A stretch of DNA of 64,000 bases from Aspidapion aeneum (Eukaryota; Arthropoda; Insecta; Coleoptera; Brentidae), in the NCBI GenBank assembly GCA_963576565.1, contig OY755039.1:128596640-128660639 (forward strand), in the 5' to 3' direction. Both the position numbers and the translations under genes were made by a program. Position 1 is the first letter of the stretch. Each line of letters starts with the position of its first letter. Below, in pieces: positions 11,280-21,569 of the stretch. The notes under the pieces were generated by a model. It made no database searches and was not told where the DNA came from. It worked only from the letters and a program-made list of their open reading frames with translations.

Positions 11280-12540
11280 TAGGTGCCCATAGATTGGCAG
11301 AGTATTTACTTGGGTGTTATGGCCATAATATACCAGGGAGGTTATAGTTTTAAGCAAGTTGCCATCAAGTGTACATCATGGTAAAATTAAAATTTTAGAA
11401 TAAAATTTTATTTTTTTTTCTTAAGAATTTATGTTTATGTTTTATTATTTTAGTAGATTTAGAGTACCCATTAATTTAATTTAAAATATATTGATATTTT
11501 TATAATGGACGTTATACGATGAATTTTCTTAAAATAAAAGAAAAGGTCTTGCCTGATATTGGAAACTACGGACTGCCTGAGACTATGGAAACCATGGGCT
11601 GCCTGAGACAATGCAGACTATGGAGTGCCTGAGACCATGGAAATTATGGACTGTCTGAGACATTGTTCTGGTCAGGAAATAATTTGCAAATTCCTGATGG
11701 ATTTTTTGTAACCAAAAACAGGATGGAAATTGTAGCGGGATAATCACGCGCTCTTCCCAAGGACCAAGTTTTTAACAAAAAAAACTAGCATGAACATTGT
11801 GTCCACATCGTAGAAATAGCAAAAAAAATGACTTACCTTTATAAGGGAAACTTTCCACACATTCACAGACCCTGCACAGCAAATCAATAGTTGGGGGCTC
11901 ACTAAGAACGTGGTTTTAATGGAGGATTTTCTCAAAACCTCCAATGGAGAAAAAATTGAGGGTCACTCGACACGTCATTCAACGTGACTCTGGACCGGAC
12001 GCTAAAAGGCAAATCGCAATCTCACCAGAGAACAGGATATTCTCCGACCAAAATATCAAGTGGGGTTATTCACAGTTGATGTACACTGCCAGTGCAAGCA
12101 AAAAATTTAGCGTTTTTTTACTAGCTAACCATGCTTATATTTACGTAGCGTTTTATTGTTCCATAAAATAAAAATGCTACAACAGCACATTGTCTTTCAG
12201 GTCAGATTAACGCTTGATTTGCGTTTTTACCCACCTTCAAGGCAAGCCAAATAAATACTAAAACAAAATGTTAATACCCGTGAATTATTTAGATCATTTT
12301 GCCTCTCATCCTACGCCTATAGTGCGAAAACCAAACAGGCCAACACACGGGAAAATACGATAGAAACAAAAAACTAATTTTATCCTATTAGCCAGGAAAC
12401 TTTTTGACTTTTCAACTCACAAATAATAAAATTTACGTTTGTTAATAAATAAAAGCTATTAAAATTGCTGGGTGTGCGAAAATTTTGCAAATTAACTGTT
12501 TAGTATTATCAGTATCTTACACAATACAGTTAAATAAAAA
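11280..12540. other. Mostly unassigned; 32-bp minisatellite at 11565-11665
   Basis: Four imperfect units of about 32 bp, with core CTGCCTGAGAC followed by ACTATGGA, lie at 11565-11665. The rest holds no recognisable gene. An ATG-started frame at 11944-12171 (75 codons) has no known domain, and its end is AT-rich; I treat it as chance. Confidence 0.5.
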
Positions 12541-12544
12541 ATAT

Positions 12545-12626
12545 TAAACAAACCGCCGCCGCCGCCAACGCCGGGCCAACTCACCGCCGACCCAACTCGG
12601 CGCCAGCTCAACTCGCCGCCGCAATG
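12545..12626. repeat. GC-rich CCGCCG / CCAACTCGGC patch
   Basis: A short, very GC-rich stretch in AT-rich DNA made of GCCGCC and GGCCAACTC or CCAACTCGGCGCC words. The same vocabulary recurs at 28320-28446 and near 26200, so it belongs to a dispersed minisatellite family. Confidence 0.6.
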
Positions 12627-12723
12627 GTTTAAGTTTGCAATTTTATTTATTTGTCACAAAAGTTTAAAGTTTTTCGAAAAAAATGGTTACTTATCCAAAA
12701 ACTTAGTTAGTTAAGAGGCCTCT

Positions 12724-14440
12724 GGTATCCCGTGGGATAGTTGTGGAATATTTTTTAAAACTATGCTAGATTGATTGGTAATAGATCACACAATTTAATT
12801 CGCGGTTTGTTTGCCTCCAATTTGGGTAGGAGGGTTCGGTTCAGTGTAACGTCATAAATCCAAGATGCCATGTTTTTTCAAAAACTTAGGCTTATAACTT
12901 ATGCAAAATTAGTTTTACAGAAAAATTGTAAATACGTTTTTCTGTTTGCAATAGAACAGCAATTAGGATAGTAAAGAAATAAGCTTTATACCTTAAAAAC
13001 TAACAAAAATAGAAATTTTTGTAAAAATTCCAAAAAATAGTAACTTTCTATACCCAATAAAACAAAAATAAGGCAGGAAGTTTTAGACTACCCCAAATCG
13101 ATTGATTATGTATTATTCAATTTTAGGTCGCCGGGTTCATTTGCAATAGAAAAACAATTTAACTGTTGTTTTAACTAGCTTTGTATCTCACAAATTAAAA
13201 AAGATATTGGTTTTTTAAATATTATGAAAATTATACAAATTCAAGATTGATCAAGAAAGTTTAAGACTACCCTCGGTCGATTGGTGATGGATCAATTTTA
13301 AGTTGCCGGGTGTTTGCCTATGACATCATAAATCAAAAATTGCGGCATTTTCTATTTCTTTACAAACTTTGGCTTATAACTTTCTCTAAATTAGTTTGGC
13401 AGAAAAACTGTAAATACGTTTTTTGTTTGCAAGAGAACAGCAAATAATATAGTAAAAAATTTAGCTCTATATCTTAAAACCTAACAAATATATTAATATT
13501 ATTTTTTAAAGTACCCAAAAAAATTAATATCTTTGTTGGTTTTTAAGATATAAAGCCAACTTCGTCGCTATAATAATTTGTGTTGTCTTCTCGGTTGTCT
13601 TGCATATAAAAACGTCTTAATAATTTTTCTGTTAAGCTAATTTAGCAAAAGTTATCAGTCAAAACTTGTGAAAAAACATGAAAAAACCGTTATCTTGGAT
13701 TTATGACTTCACACAGGCCCTCCTACTCAAGTTTAAGGCAAACGTAGCGACTTAATATTAGGTCATCGATCATTAGTCGATTCCGGGTAGTCTAAAACCA
13801 AAAACAACTTTCTCGCCCAATGTTCAATTTTTATAATTTTTGAGTATTTAAATAAATAACAGTTTCTTTTTTAGTTCTTGAGGTATTAGGCTTTTTAAGA
13901 CGACAATTAAATTGTCATTCTTTTGCGAACAAATCCTAACTCACACAAGTTTTCTGTAAAGTTGATGTGGAAAAAATCGCAATCTTGTATTTATGATTTC
14001 ACACAGGCGCCTTTACTCAAATTTGAGGTAAACACCCTGCGAGCTAAAATTAGGTAATTTATCACCAATCGATTTGGGGTAGTCTAAAATTTTCTTCTTC
14101 ATTTTTTTTTTATTTAAAAAAATTACTATTTTTTTGTAATTTAAAAAAAAATTATATCTTTGTTAGGTTTTAAGATATAAAGCTAATTTCTTTACAGTAA
14201 TAATTGGTGTTCTCTTGCAAACAAAAAAACTATTAACAGTTTTTTTGTAAAACAAATTTAGCGAAAGTTATAAGTCAAAGGTTGTGAAAAAAAAAAAAAC
14301 CGCCATCTTGGATTTATGACGTCACAGAGGCCCTCCTACTCATATTGGAGGCAAACACCCGGTGACTTAAAATTGTGTGATCGATTGCGAATCGGTCTAC
14401 AGGAGCTTTAAAAAATCTTCCGAAACTATCCCACGGGACA
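12724..14440. repeat. Foldback element built of repeated subunits
   Basis: The left end has TATCCCGTGGGATAGTT near 12727 and the right end has its complement ending near 14440. The next blocks also pair (TAATAGATCACACAATTTAA near 12780 with its partner near 14370). Subunits with GGCTTATAACTT and GTAAATACGTTTTT-like words occur twice in one direction (about 12790-13050, 13240-13500) and two or three times reversed (about 13540-13800, 13990-14080, 14160-14420). No coding capacity. Confidence 0.65.
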
Positions 14441-14469
14441 CAATTTTTGACTATAAGCCACTCTAGTTC

Positions 14470-15352
14470 AGGCCCTATGGGATCCGATACTGCGTTTAAT
14501 CATAGAAGCAACACACTTGGTATGGATAGACAAAACACTCGCCCGAACATTTTACAAAAGGGAACCACCCCCCCTTAAACGGGCTAGAATACTATGCATT
14601 TTAGTACCCTTTAAAGCCAGTGGTGCACGTTCCATAGGCCTACGAAAAAAGGAGAAAATGTTTAAAATATGTTTTTTTAATTTTTCTTGTGGCATTTTGT
14701 ATCGTTAACACATAAAAGTATTTTTGTTCAAAAACCCATTGTATATAGTAAAATATTGACTAAGTTAGACATAACTTTTAAATGTAGCCGCCTTGAAATA
14801 AGAATAAATGTGTCTGTAGAAATCCTCAAATCAAACAAAAATTTTGAACATTTATTTTTGTAACTCAGTAAATTAAATGAATGTTCAACATTTTTGTTTG
14901 ATTTAAGGATTTCTATAAACTCACTTATTTTTATATCAAGGCGGCTATTTAAAAAATATATGTCTAGCTTAATGAGTATTTAATTGTATACAATGGGCTT
15001 TGAACCAAAAAATGTTTTTTTGAGAAAAAAATTGTTTTAAAGATAAAAATACCACAAAAAATAAAAAACATTTTTTTTTAATTTTCCCTTTTATTCGGAC
15101 GCCAATGAAATGTGCACCACTACCGTCAGAGGGTACTAAGGTACATTGTTGAAAAGGAAGTTGACTGTTTTGGAGTTATTAGCAAAAAACTATCAAAAAG
15201 CACGTTTAAGGGGGCGGAATCTTCCCCCTGCTAGGGTTGGGGGGGTGGTTCCTTTTCGTAAAATGTTCGGGCGAGTCTTATGTCTATCCATACAAGTGTG
15301 TTGCTTCTATCATTAAACGCAGCATATCGTTTGAATCTCGGATGTAGGGCCT
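14470..15352. repeat. Foldback element with arms of about 430 bp
   Basis: The left edge AGGCCCTA (14470) pairs with TAGGGCCT at 15345-15352. Inside, CTGCGTTTAATCATAGAAGC pairs with GCTTCTATCATTAAACGCAG, and ACTCGCCCGAACATTTTAC with its complement near 15258-15276. Pairing continues to a centre near 14910, where two copies of a CAAAAATTTTGAACATT-like word face each other. There is no gene. An ATG frame at 14517-14708 is a by-product of the arm. Confidence 0.8.
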
Positions 15353-15778
15353 CACTATATTGAAAAAAATGTTCTTTAAAAAAATATATTTTTGAAAATT
15401 ATACTTTTTTAAAAAGTACTTTTTTTAAAAACTAATTTGTTTAAAATAATTTTTCACAAAATATGTTTACTATAAGTGCATGTGTGTAAACTTACGATTG
15501 AGATGAAATTCACAGGTCAGGCTTGGCAAAAATCAGATCAGAATTAAAAATTATATCATTTAATTTATCATGCTCAAGACTAACAGCTTTTGAACATACA
15601 GCCTTAGTAGGGTATTTGACAAATTTTAGAAAAGAGTTTAGAATGATACATAGATCCCTAATTTGCTACGCAAAATTATTAAAATAGTATATTTTATCAT
15701 GACTACATTTAAAATCAAGTTTTCTAATTTCCGATTTGAATTTGCCACTAAAACGCTCATTTCCAGCAACGCGTTGCA
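15353..15778. other. Gene-free DNA upstream of the THAP exon
   Basis: AT-rich with no recognisable repeat. It would contain the promoter of the THAP gene if the exon at 15875 is a real first exon. No TATA box could be assigned with confidence. Confidence 0.3.
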
Positions 15779-15779
15779 A

Positions 15780-15787
15780 TGACGTCA
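15780..15787. promoter_or_regulatory. CRE-like palindrome TGACGTCA
   Basis: A perfect ATF/CREB palindrome about 90 bp before the chosen THAP start codon, in a locally CpG-richer stretch (ACGCGTTGC just upstream). A role in transcription is inferred from position only. Confidence 0.35.
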
Positions 15788-15874
15788 CAGCGCAGTAAAC
15801 TCGCGGACAGATACACGGCATTCAAGTGTTTATTTGTTTTTGGTCTGTGTTTTTACTGTTTTTTATGTAAAAAA

Positions 15875-16057
15875 ATGTACTATAAGTGGTGTGTAGTGCC
15901 TCACTGTTCGAATACTAGCATAAAAACCCCTGAAAAACTATTTATTCAGGTGCCTACAGCAGTAAAAGAACGGAAAAAGTGGCTAGAACTTGCGCGAAGA
16001 GACGCAAGGGCCTTATCTAATACATCTTCACTTTACATTTGTGAAGATCATTTTGAT
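15875..16057 (+). CDS. THAP-domain protein, first coding exon (partial gene)
   Basis: From the ATG at 15875 the exon encodes 61 residues carrying the THAP zinc-finger signature: Cys6-x4-Cys11 (CVVPHC), a central KKW with Trp36, then Cys56-x2-His59 in CEDHFD. THAP domains bind DNA and occur in nuclear regulators and in P-element transposases. The coding exon is followed at once by GTGAGT (16058), a strong splice donor falling between codons. The AVPTIF-type box that ends the domain would be in exon 2, which I could not find. The open frame extends 32 codons upstream, but that part is hydrophobic and Cys-rich, unlike THAP proteins, so I prefer the ATG nearest the first zinc ligand. The exon is intact, so it may be functional or a relic of a domesticated or P-like gene. 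Confidence 0.75.
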
Positions 16058-16063
16058 GTGAGT
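16058..16063 (+). promoter_or_regulatory. Splice donor of the THAP exon
   Basis: GTGAGT directly after the GAT codon of the CEDHFD motif. It matches the metazoan donor consensus and ends the exon in phase 0. The jockey-like LINE begins about 150 bp farther on, hence inside the presumed intron. Confidence 0.6.
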
Positions 16064-16391
16064 ATAACTACATTGTTTCTATTAATTTTTCTCACGTTGT
16101 CTATAATATATATAACTATTTCGTAAATGACGATGAAATTTTTGAGGTTATGTTTATTACAAGGGATGAACCACTATAATAGGCAGAAAGGTGTTTAGGC
16201 GGTGTTAGGCAGTTATTAGGCAGGATTAGGGAGTACCTCTAAATGCAGGATTAGTAGGTGGTAGACGCTTTTTACTCATTGGGCGTCGACCGGTGAGATA
16301 CCACCATGCCAGAAATGAGTACCGCTAAGTGGTATCACCACGTTCCGCTACTGCGCTGGCAGTCCGGTTCCAACAATGAGTAACAGATAGC

Positions 16392-17681
16392 ATGATGGCG
16401 CCTCCAGGATCAAAATATTCCGGAGGTAAAATACCCGACCACTCGGATCTCCGGGCGTCGGGTGATCCTGGGGGTCCTTCATGCAAAGATATTAAAAGAA
16501 GACCAAAAACTCAACTCAGAATTGATTTTAGCAATATAAGAGGATTAAGTACCAACATAAATTCAGTTCACCAACATCTTGAAGAACAAAGACCTGACAT
16601 CCTTGTTCTCACTGAAACTAAAATCAGTTCTGCAACACCTATTGTGAACTATCTTTATCCCGGCTATGACCTACACCACCGATTTCGACATAATTTTGGG
16701 ATCTGTGTGTACATTAAAAATGACCTTTCATGTCATCGAGAGGAGAAGCTAGAACCAGCGAACCTCGATATCATATGGCTGAAATTCACCTAAAAGTCAT
16801 CGACCAAGTTCATTTGCTGCCTCTACCGACCGCCAAGTAACACCGAGTATCAAAACTTTTTTGCGACATTATCCGAAAACTGTGATAGTATACAGTCTAA
16901 CTATCCACATGCGGAAATTGTTTTTTTAGGCGATTTCAACGTCCACAATATACCCTGGCTAAAACACCACAACAAAACAGATAATGAAGGCAGGGAAGCA
17001 GAAGCTTTTGCCATAAGTTGTGGTCTAACGCAGCTTGTCGATGAACCTACCCGTATCTCAGAAAGGGGTGAATTTGCAGCGCTTTTAGACTTGTTCCTAA
17101 CTACAAATCCTGACTTGTACACAATTCAAGTAGATTCCCCACTTGGTTCATCCGATCATAAACTTATAAGAACAAAGTGCGAAATGTTCATACCGCCAAG
17201 CCAACAATCACTTTCTCGTAAAATGTGGCACTATAAATCGGCAAAATGGAATGACCTTAAACAGTTTTACCTGGATTTTCCATGGCAAGAGGTTTGCTTT
17301 AAAACAGCTGATCCCACTATTTGCTGTAATGAAATAACAAAAGTAATCTTATCTGGAATGGATGCATATATCCCACATACAATAAAACGCAGAGCTAATG
17401 CAAAACCTTGGTTCCACAGCCAGTGTCAAACGGCTGTACAGAAAAAACACAGAGCATATAACCTTTGGAAACGACAACAAACCGCTCAAAACCACACAGA
17501 ATTTATAGAAGCCAGAAATAGTTGCAAAATTACTATTGACGCCGCCAAAGAAACATACAATCAAAGAATAAAAAACAGGTTGCTGAATTGTCCAAGTAGT
17601 TCTAGGTCCTTGCAAAAGCCGTTGGATCAAACTTCACCAAGTCATCCATACCACCACTTACAGATAAAAATACCCACTTAG
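16392..17681 (+). pseudogene. LINE endonuclease domain and start of the RT region
   Basis: The APE-type endonuclease cuts one target strand to prime reverse transcription. Visible motifs are the opening FSNIRGL block, then DILVLTETK, GICVYIKNDL, the CLYRPPSN motif, GDFNVHNIPW, LVDEPTRI and the closing SSDHKLI block with the catalytic His. The frame is continuous from 16392 to 17681 apart from an in-frame TAA at 16791-16793. A one-base loss near 17615 then shifts the frame into the RT region. Both lesions mean no intact protein can be made. An ATG-ATG pair at 16394 is a plausible start. Confidence 0.85.
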
Positions 17682-19369
17682 CCACAACATCAGAGGAAAA
17701 AGCCAATATGCTGGCCAAAATCTTTTCCTCCAACTCAAACCTAACAGTGCCAAATGGAAAAACTCCACCGTTCATTGAAAGGGTTTCCCACAGTATGCCA
17801 GAGGTACCCTTTTGTCACAGAGAAATAAGAAAATTTTTTAAAAAGTTGGATACAAACAAAGCAATGGGTCCAGATGGCATTCCCGCGATAGTACTCAAAA
17901 ATTGTGCTAGCAAACTCACCCCAACTTTCGCAAAATTATTCAATTTATCTTATAGGCAAGGAGTATATCCATCATCATGGAAGTCTGCCGCAGTGCAACC
18001 CATTCCAAAAAAAGGAAAAAAGACAGATCCGTTAAACTATAGACCAATTGCTCTACTTCCGGTGATATCAAAAGTGATGGAAAGAGTTGTGAACAATCAC
18101 CTAACCAAGTACTTGGAAAAATAGAAAATTATCAACGACAAGCAATACGGATTTCGAAAATATAGGTCAACTGGCGATTTACTTACATACGTCACTCACT
18201 TATGGCAAAAAGCGATTGAGTTGCGAGGTGAAACAAGAACAATTGCCTTAGATATATCTAAAGCATTCGATAAAGTCTGGCATGAAAATCTGCTCAACAA
18301 GCTCAAAGCAACGGGATTGTCGCCGAGACTTTGCACTTGGTTTGAAAGTTACCTTAAGGATAGATCTATTTATGTTGCACTGGATGGCCGGAACTCCAAC
18401 TCTTACCAAATAAATGCTGGTGTGCCACAGGGAGCAATCCTTTCGCCAACACTTTTTCTGATTTACATAAATGACCTCATAGATAAAACAATAAATCCAC
18501 TTTATTGCTTTGCAGATGATGGCAATGTAGTCTCCTCAGTCATACCACCCACTCAGTGTCTATCCGCACGTGAATTCCATCATCTTAGACTAACTCAAAT
18601 ATCGCAGACAAATAACGACCTGGAGATAATACAGGACTGGGGCAACAAAAACCTTGTACAGTTCAACGCGCAGAAAACCCAAGCAGCCCTGTTTTCAAAA
18701 AAGACCAGCACCGGTGAGCCAAACATCATGCTATCTGGAAGTGCTGTCACATTGCAGAGCCAGTTGGACATCTTAGGAGTCACAGCAGAGACCAACATGT
18801 CTTGGCACAGTCACGTGGCAGATATAGCTAAAAGGGCGTCCCAAAAGCTTGGGGTGCTATTTCGTACAAGACATCTGTATACACCAAGCCAACTGCTGAC
18901 ACTCTACAAAGCCCAGATTCGACCAACTATGGAGTACTGCTCACATATATGGAGTGCGGCACCCAAACATACCTTAATGCTTTTGAACACCGTGCAAAAG
19001 CGAGCTATCAAGCTGATCAATGACCCCGCACTTACCCGTAGCTTGGATAGTCTCGAACATCGAAGAACTGTGGGCGATCTCTCTCTCTTCTACAGGTATT
19101 ATCACGGAAAATGCTCTAAAGAGTTGGCACGTATGATCCCCCCGGGAGTAGCACCTACTAGGCGAACACGTCAAACAGACGGTAACCATCAATTTACTGT
19201 CAAAATAGAGGCACCAAGAACCTCATTATATCAGAATTCATATCTCTGGAGAACAGCATCGCTGTGGAATAAAATCCCTGCGACAGTTTTCCCTGCAGGT
19301 TACAACCTGAACCGTTTCAAAACCAACACACACCAACATTTCCGCGCACTTGCCGCTTGTCGAGCGTGA
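17618..19369 (+). pseudogene. LINE reverse transcriptase domain
   Basis: This region copies element RNA into DNA at the target in an active element. RT blocks run in order: NKAMGPDGIPAIVLK, then YRPIALLPVISKVMERV, a QYGFRKYRSTGDLL block, ALDISKAFDKVWH, GVPQGAILSPTLF, and the catalytic YCFADD (about 18508-18525). The last part has the thumb-like C-terminus, with LGVTAETNMSWHSHV and a Cys-His-containing stretch. A TAG at 18122-18124 interrupts the frame between the RPIALLP and QYGFRK blocks. RNase H was not recognised. The jockey/CR1-like assignment rests on these motifs; a tree is needed to name the clade. Confidence 0.88.
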
Positions 19370-19410
19370 TAGGGATCTCCTTGCGAGTGCGCATACCCGT
19401 AAAAAAAAAA

Positions 19411-19714
19411 TTAGGCAGTGCACATGCAGGCTAAGTGTAGGACTGAGCAGTGCATATGCAAGACTAGGCAGTGCATATTTGTTATGAAGGGTCATAAGAA
19501 TTCTTTGAAACAAAATGTCTGTCTTAATGCTTAATATAATAATGATTGGGTATTTAACTGAATCTATTGTAAGTGGCATATTAAACAAAAAAGCAAAACA
19601 TATAACCTAACCTCAAAATCTAAATGAGTAATAGTAGGCGAAGAATATCGTAAAAAAACTTTCAGTTATATACAAAACAACTCATCGAATACTAACATCA
19701 ACATTTTAACCCCC
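19411..19714. other. Spacer between the two LINE copies, with short GCAGTGCA repeats
   Basis: AGGCAGTGCA or GAGCAGTGCA words recur at about 19413, 19447 and 19465, forming a small degenerate tandem repeat that resembles the GGCAG-rich DNA 5' of LINE copy 1. The rest is AT-rich with no gene. Confidence 0.5.
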
Positions 19715-20926
19715 AAAAGCGATTGAGTTGCGAGGTGAAACAAGAACAATTGCCTTAGATATATCTAAAGCATTCGATAAAGTCTGGCATGAAAATCTGC
19801 TCAACAAGCTCAAAGCAACGGGATTGTCGCCAAGACTTTGCACTTGGTTTGAAAGTTACCTTAAGGATAGATCCATTTATGTTGCACTGGATGGCCGGAA
19901 CTCCAACTCTTACCAAATAAATGCTGGTGTGCCACAGGGAGCAATCCTTTCGCCAACACTTTTTCTGATTTACATAAATGACCTCATAGATAAAACAGTA
20001 AATCCACTTTATTGCTTTGCAGATGATGGCAATGTAGTCTCCTCAGTCATACCACCCACATGTCTCTCCGCACGTGAATTCCACTACCTTAGACTGACTG
20101 AAATATCACAGATAAATAACGACTTGGAGATAATAGAGGACTGGGGCAACAAAAACCTTGTACAGTTCAACGCGCAGAAAACCCAAGCAGCCCTGTTTTC
20201 AAAAAAGACCAGCACCGGTGAGCCAAACATCATGCTATCTGGAAGTGCTGTCGCATTGCAGAGCCAGTTGAACATCTTAGGAGTCACTGCAGAGACCAAC
20301 ATGTCTTGGCACAGTCACGTGGCAGATATAGCTAAAAGGGCGTCCCAAAAGCTTGGGGTGCTATTTCGTACAAGACATCTGTATACACCAAGCCAACTGC
20401 TGACACTCTACAAAGCCCAGATTCGACCAACTATGGAGTACTGCTCACATATATGGAGTGCGGCTCCCAAACATACCTTAATGCTTTTGAACACCGTGCA
20501 AAAACGAGCTATCAAGCTGATCAATGACCCCGCACTTACCCGTAGCTTGGATAGTCTCGAACATCGAAGAACTGTGGGCGATCTATCTCTCTTCTACAGG
20601 TATTATCACGGAAAATGCTCTGAAGAGTTGGCACGTATGATCCCCCCAAGAGTAGCACCTACTAGGCGAACACGTCAAACAGACGGTAACCATCAATTTA
20701 TTGTCAAAATAGAGACACCAAGAACCTCATTATATCAGAATTCATATCTCTGGAGAACAGCATCGCTGTGGAATAAACTCCCTGCGACAGTTTTCCCTGC
20801 AGGTTACAACCTGAACCGTTTCAAAACCAACACACACCAACATTTCCGCGCACTTGCCGCTTCTCGAGCGTGATAGGGATCTCCTTGCGAGTGCGCATAC
20901 CCGTAAAAAAAAAAAAAAAAAAAAAA
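19715..20926 (+). mobile_element. Second, 5'-truncated copy of the same LINE
   Basis: The copy begins abruptly inside the RT domain (equivalent to about 18207 in copy 1) and runs to a 22-A tail at 20905-20926. Over the shared 381 codons I count 13 substitutions and one lost codon relative to copy 1. The frame is fully open from the truncation point to the stop, including the YCFADD catalytic motif, but lacks the endonuclease and the first RT blocks. 5' truncation plus a fresh poly(A) tail is the normal result of aborted target-primed reverse transcription, so it is an independent insertion and not a tandem duplication of copy 1. No clear target duplication was found. Confidence 0.88.
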
Positions 20927-21082
20927 CGTTTCTAAATTCCGCAGAACAAAAATCACTGTTGTTGGCAAAGAAGCCTGCCACCATAAAGGAATTCAGCATT
21001 GGCAAGTTGGAGCTATCGGCTTTGGAGAATCCGTTTTCCATTGAAAGTGCTTTTATAAACAAAATACAAAATAAAATCTAAT
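20927..21082 (+). other. Unexplained open frame right after the LINE A-tail
   Basis: From the A-tail to a TAA at 21079-21081, one frame stays open for about 50 codons with a polar, non-repetitive composition (for example FLNSAEQKSL and LELSALENPF). AATAAA lies near its end (about 21069). It could be the last part of an exon or pseudogene cut by the LINE insertion, or chance. No family recognised. Confidence 0.25.
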
Positions 21083-21429
21083 TTAGGACGATAATTTGCA
21101 CTTTAAACCAAAGCAAACATTATCATCCATAAGAAAATAAACAGAAAATTGGTTCTTTCGAGGCGTTTACTGTTTTGTGATGTCACTCGCAGCTGATTGG
21201 TAGACCGCCTGTTTTGAATCACGTGGCTAATTGTTTTAATTCAATGAATTTATTTAATTAAAATAACTATGAATTTGAGAAAAAATTAAACAAAAAAGTT
21301 TGTTTTTAGCATTCTCAAGACCTAGAGAGATATCTAAAAATAAATATATATTTATTTTTTACTACTGTCAAACACCCTATTAGAGGCACACCCTGAGGTG
21401 GAAGTAGATTGATTTTCACTCAATTCCTA
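21083..21429. other. Unassigned DNA
   Basis: No gene. GATGTCACTCGCAGCTGATTGG at about 21179-21200 joins a CRE-like word to an inverted CCAAT box, as in many promoters, but no reading frame is associated with it. Confidence 0.25.
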
Positions 21430-21569
21430 GCAGGGCTTCAGCCCCCTTAAGGCTAAGATGTTTTTAAATATTTTTCACATATTTCATGAATACAAAAAGA
21501 AAATAGCATAAAATACGGCATCATGGGGTCTCGGCCGCCCTTCAAGACATATTCCTGGGTGCGCCACTG
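21430..21569. mobile_element. TE end: repeat terminating in CCTGGGTGCGCCACTG, copy 1
   Basis: The stretch shares its layout with 23366-23706: a C-rich start (CAGCCCCCTTAAGGCTAAG), AT-rich DNA with TTTTTCACATATTT, a CATCAKGGGGTCT word, C-rich DNA and the terminal CCTGGGTGCGCCACTG. The inverted terminus CAGTGGCGCACCCAGG resembles hAT ends, but the other end is not found. Confidence 0.55.

Larger units (their letters stand above)
16214..19410 (+). mobile_element. Jockey-like non-LTR retrotransposon, nearly full-length, inactive
   Basis: The element carries an endonuclease-reverse transcriptase reading frame, a short 3' UTR and a 10-A tail (19401-19410). TTAGGCAGT lies at 16205-16213 before it and again at 19411-19419 right after the A-tail, a candidate 9-bp target duplication; this sets the 5' edge used here. 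GGCAG words are common around the insertion, so the duplication is not certain. No gag-like ORF1 is seen. The element is richer in G+C than its surroundings. It sits downstream of, and in the same direction as, the THAP exon. Confidence 0.85.
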
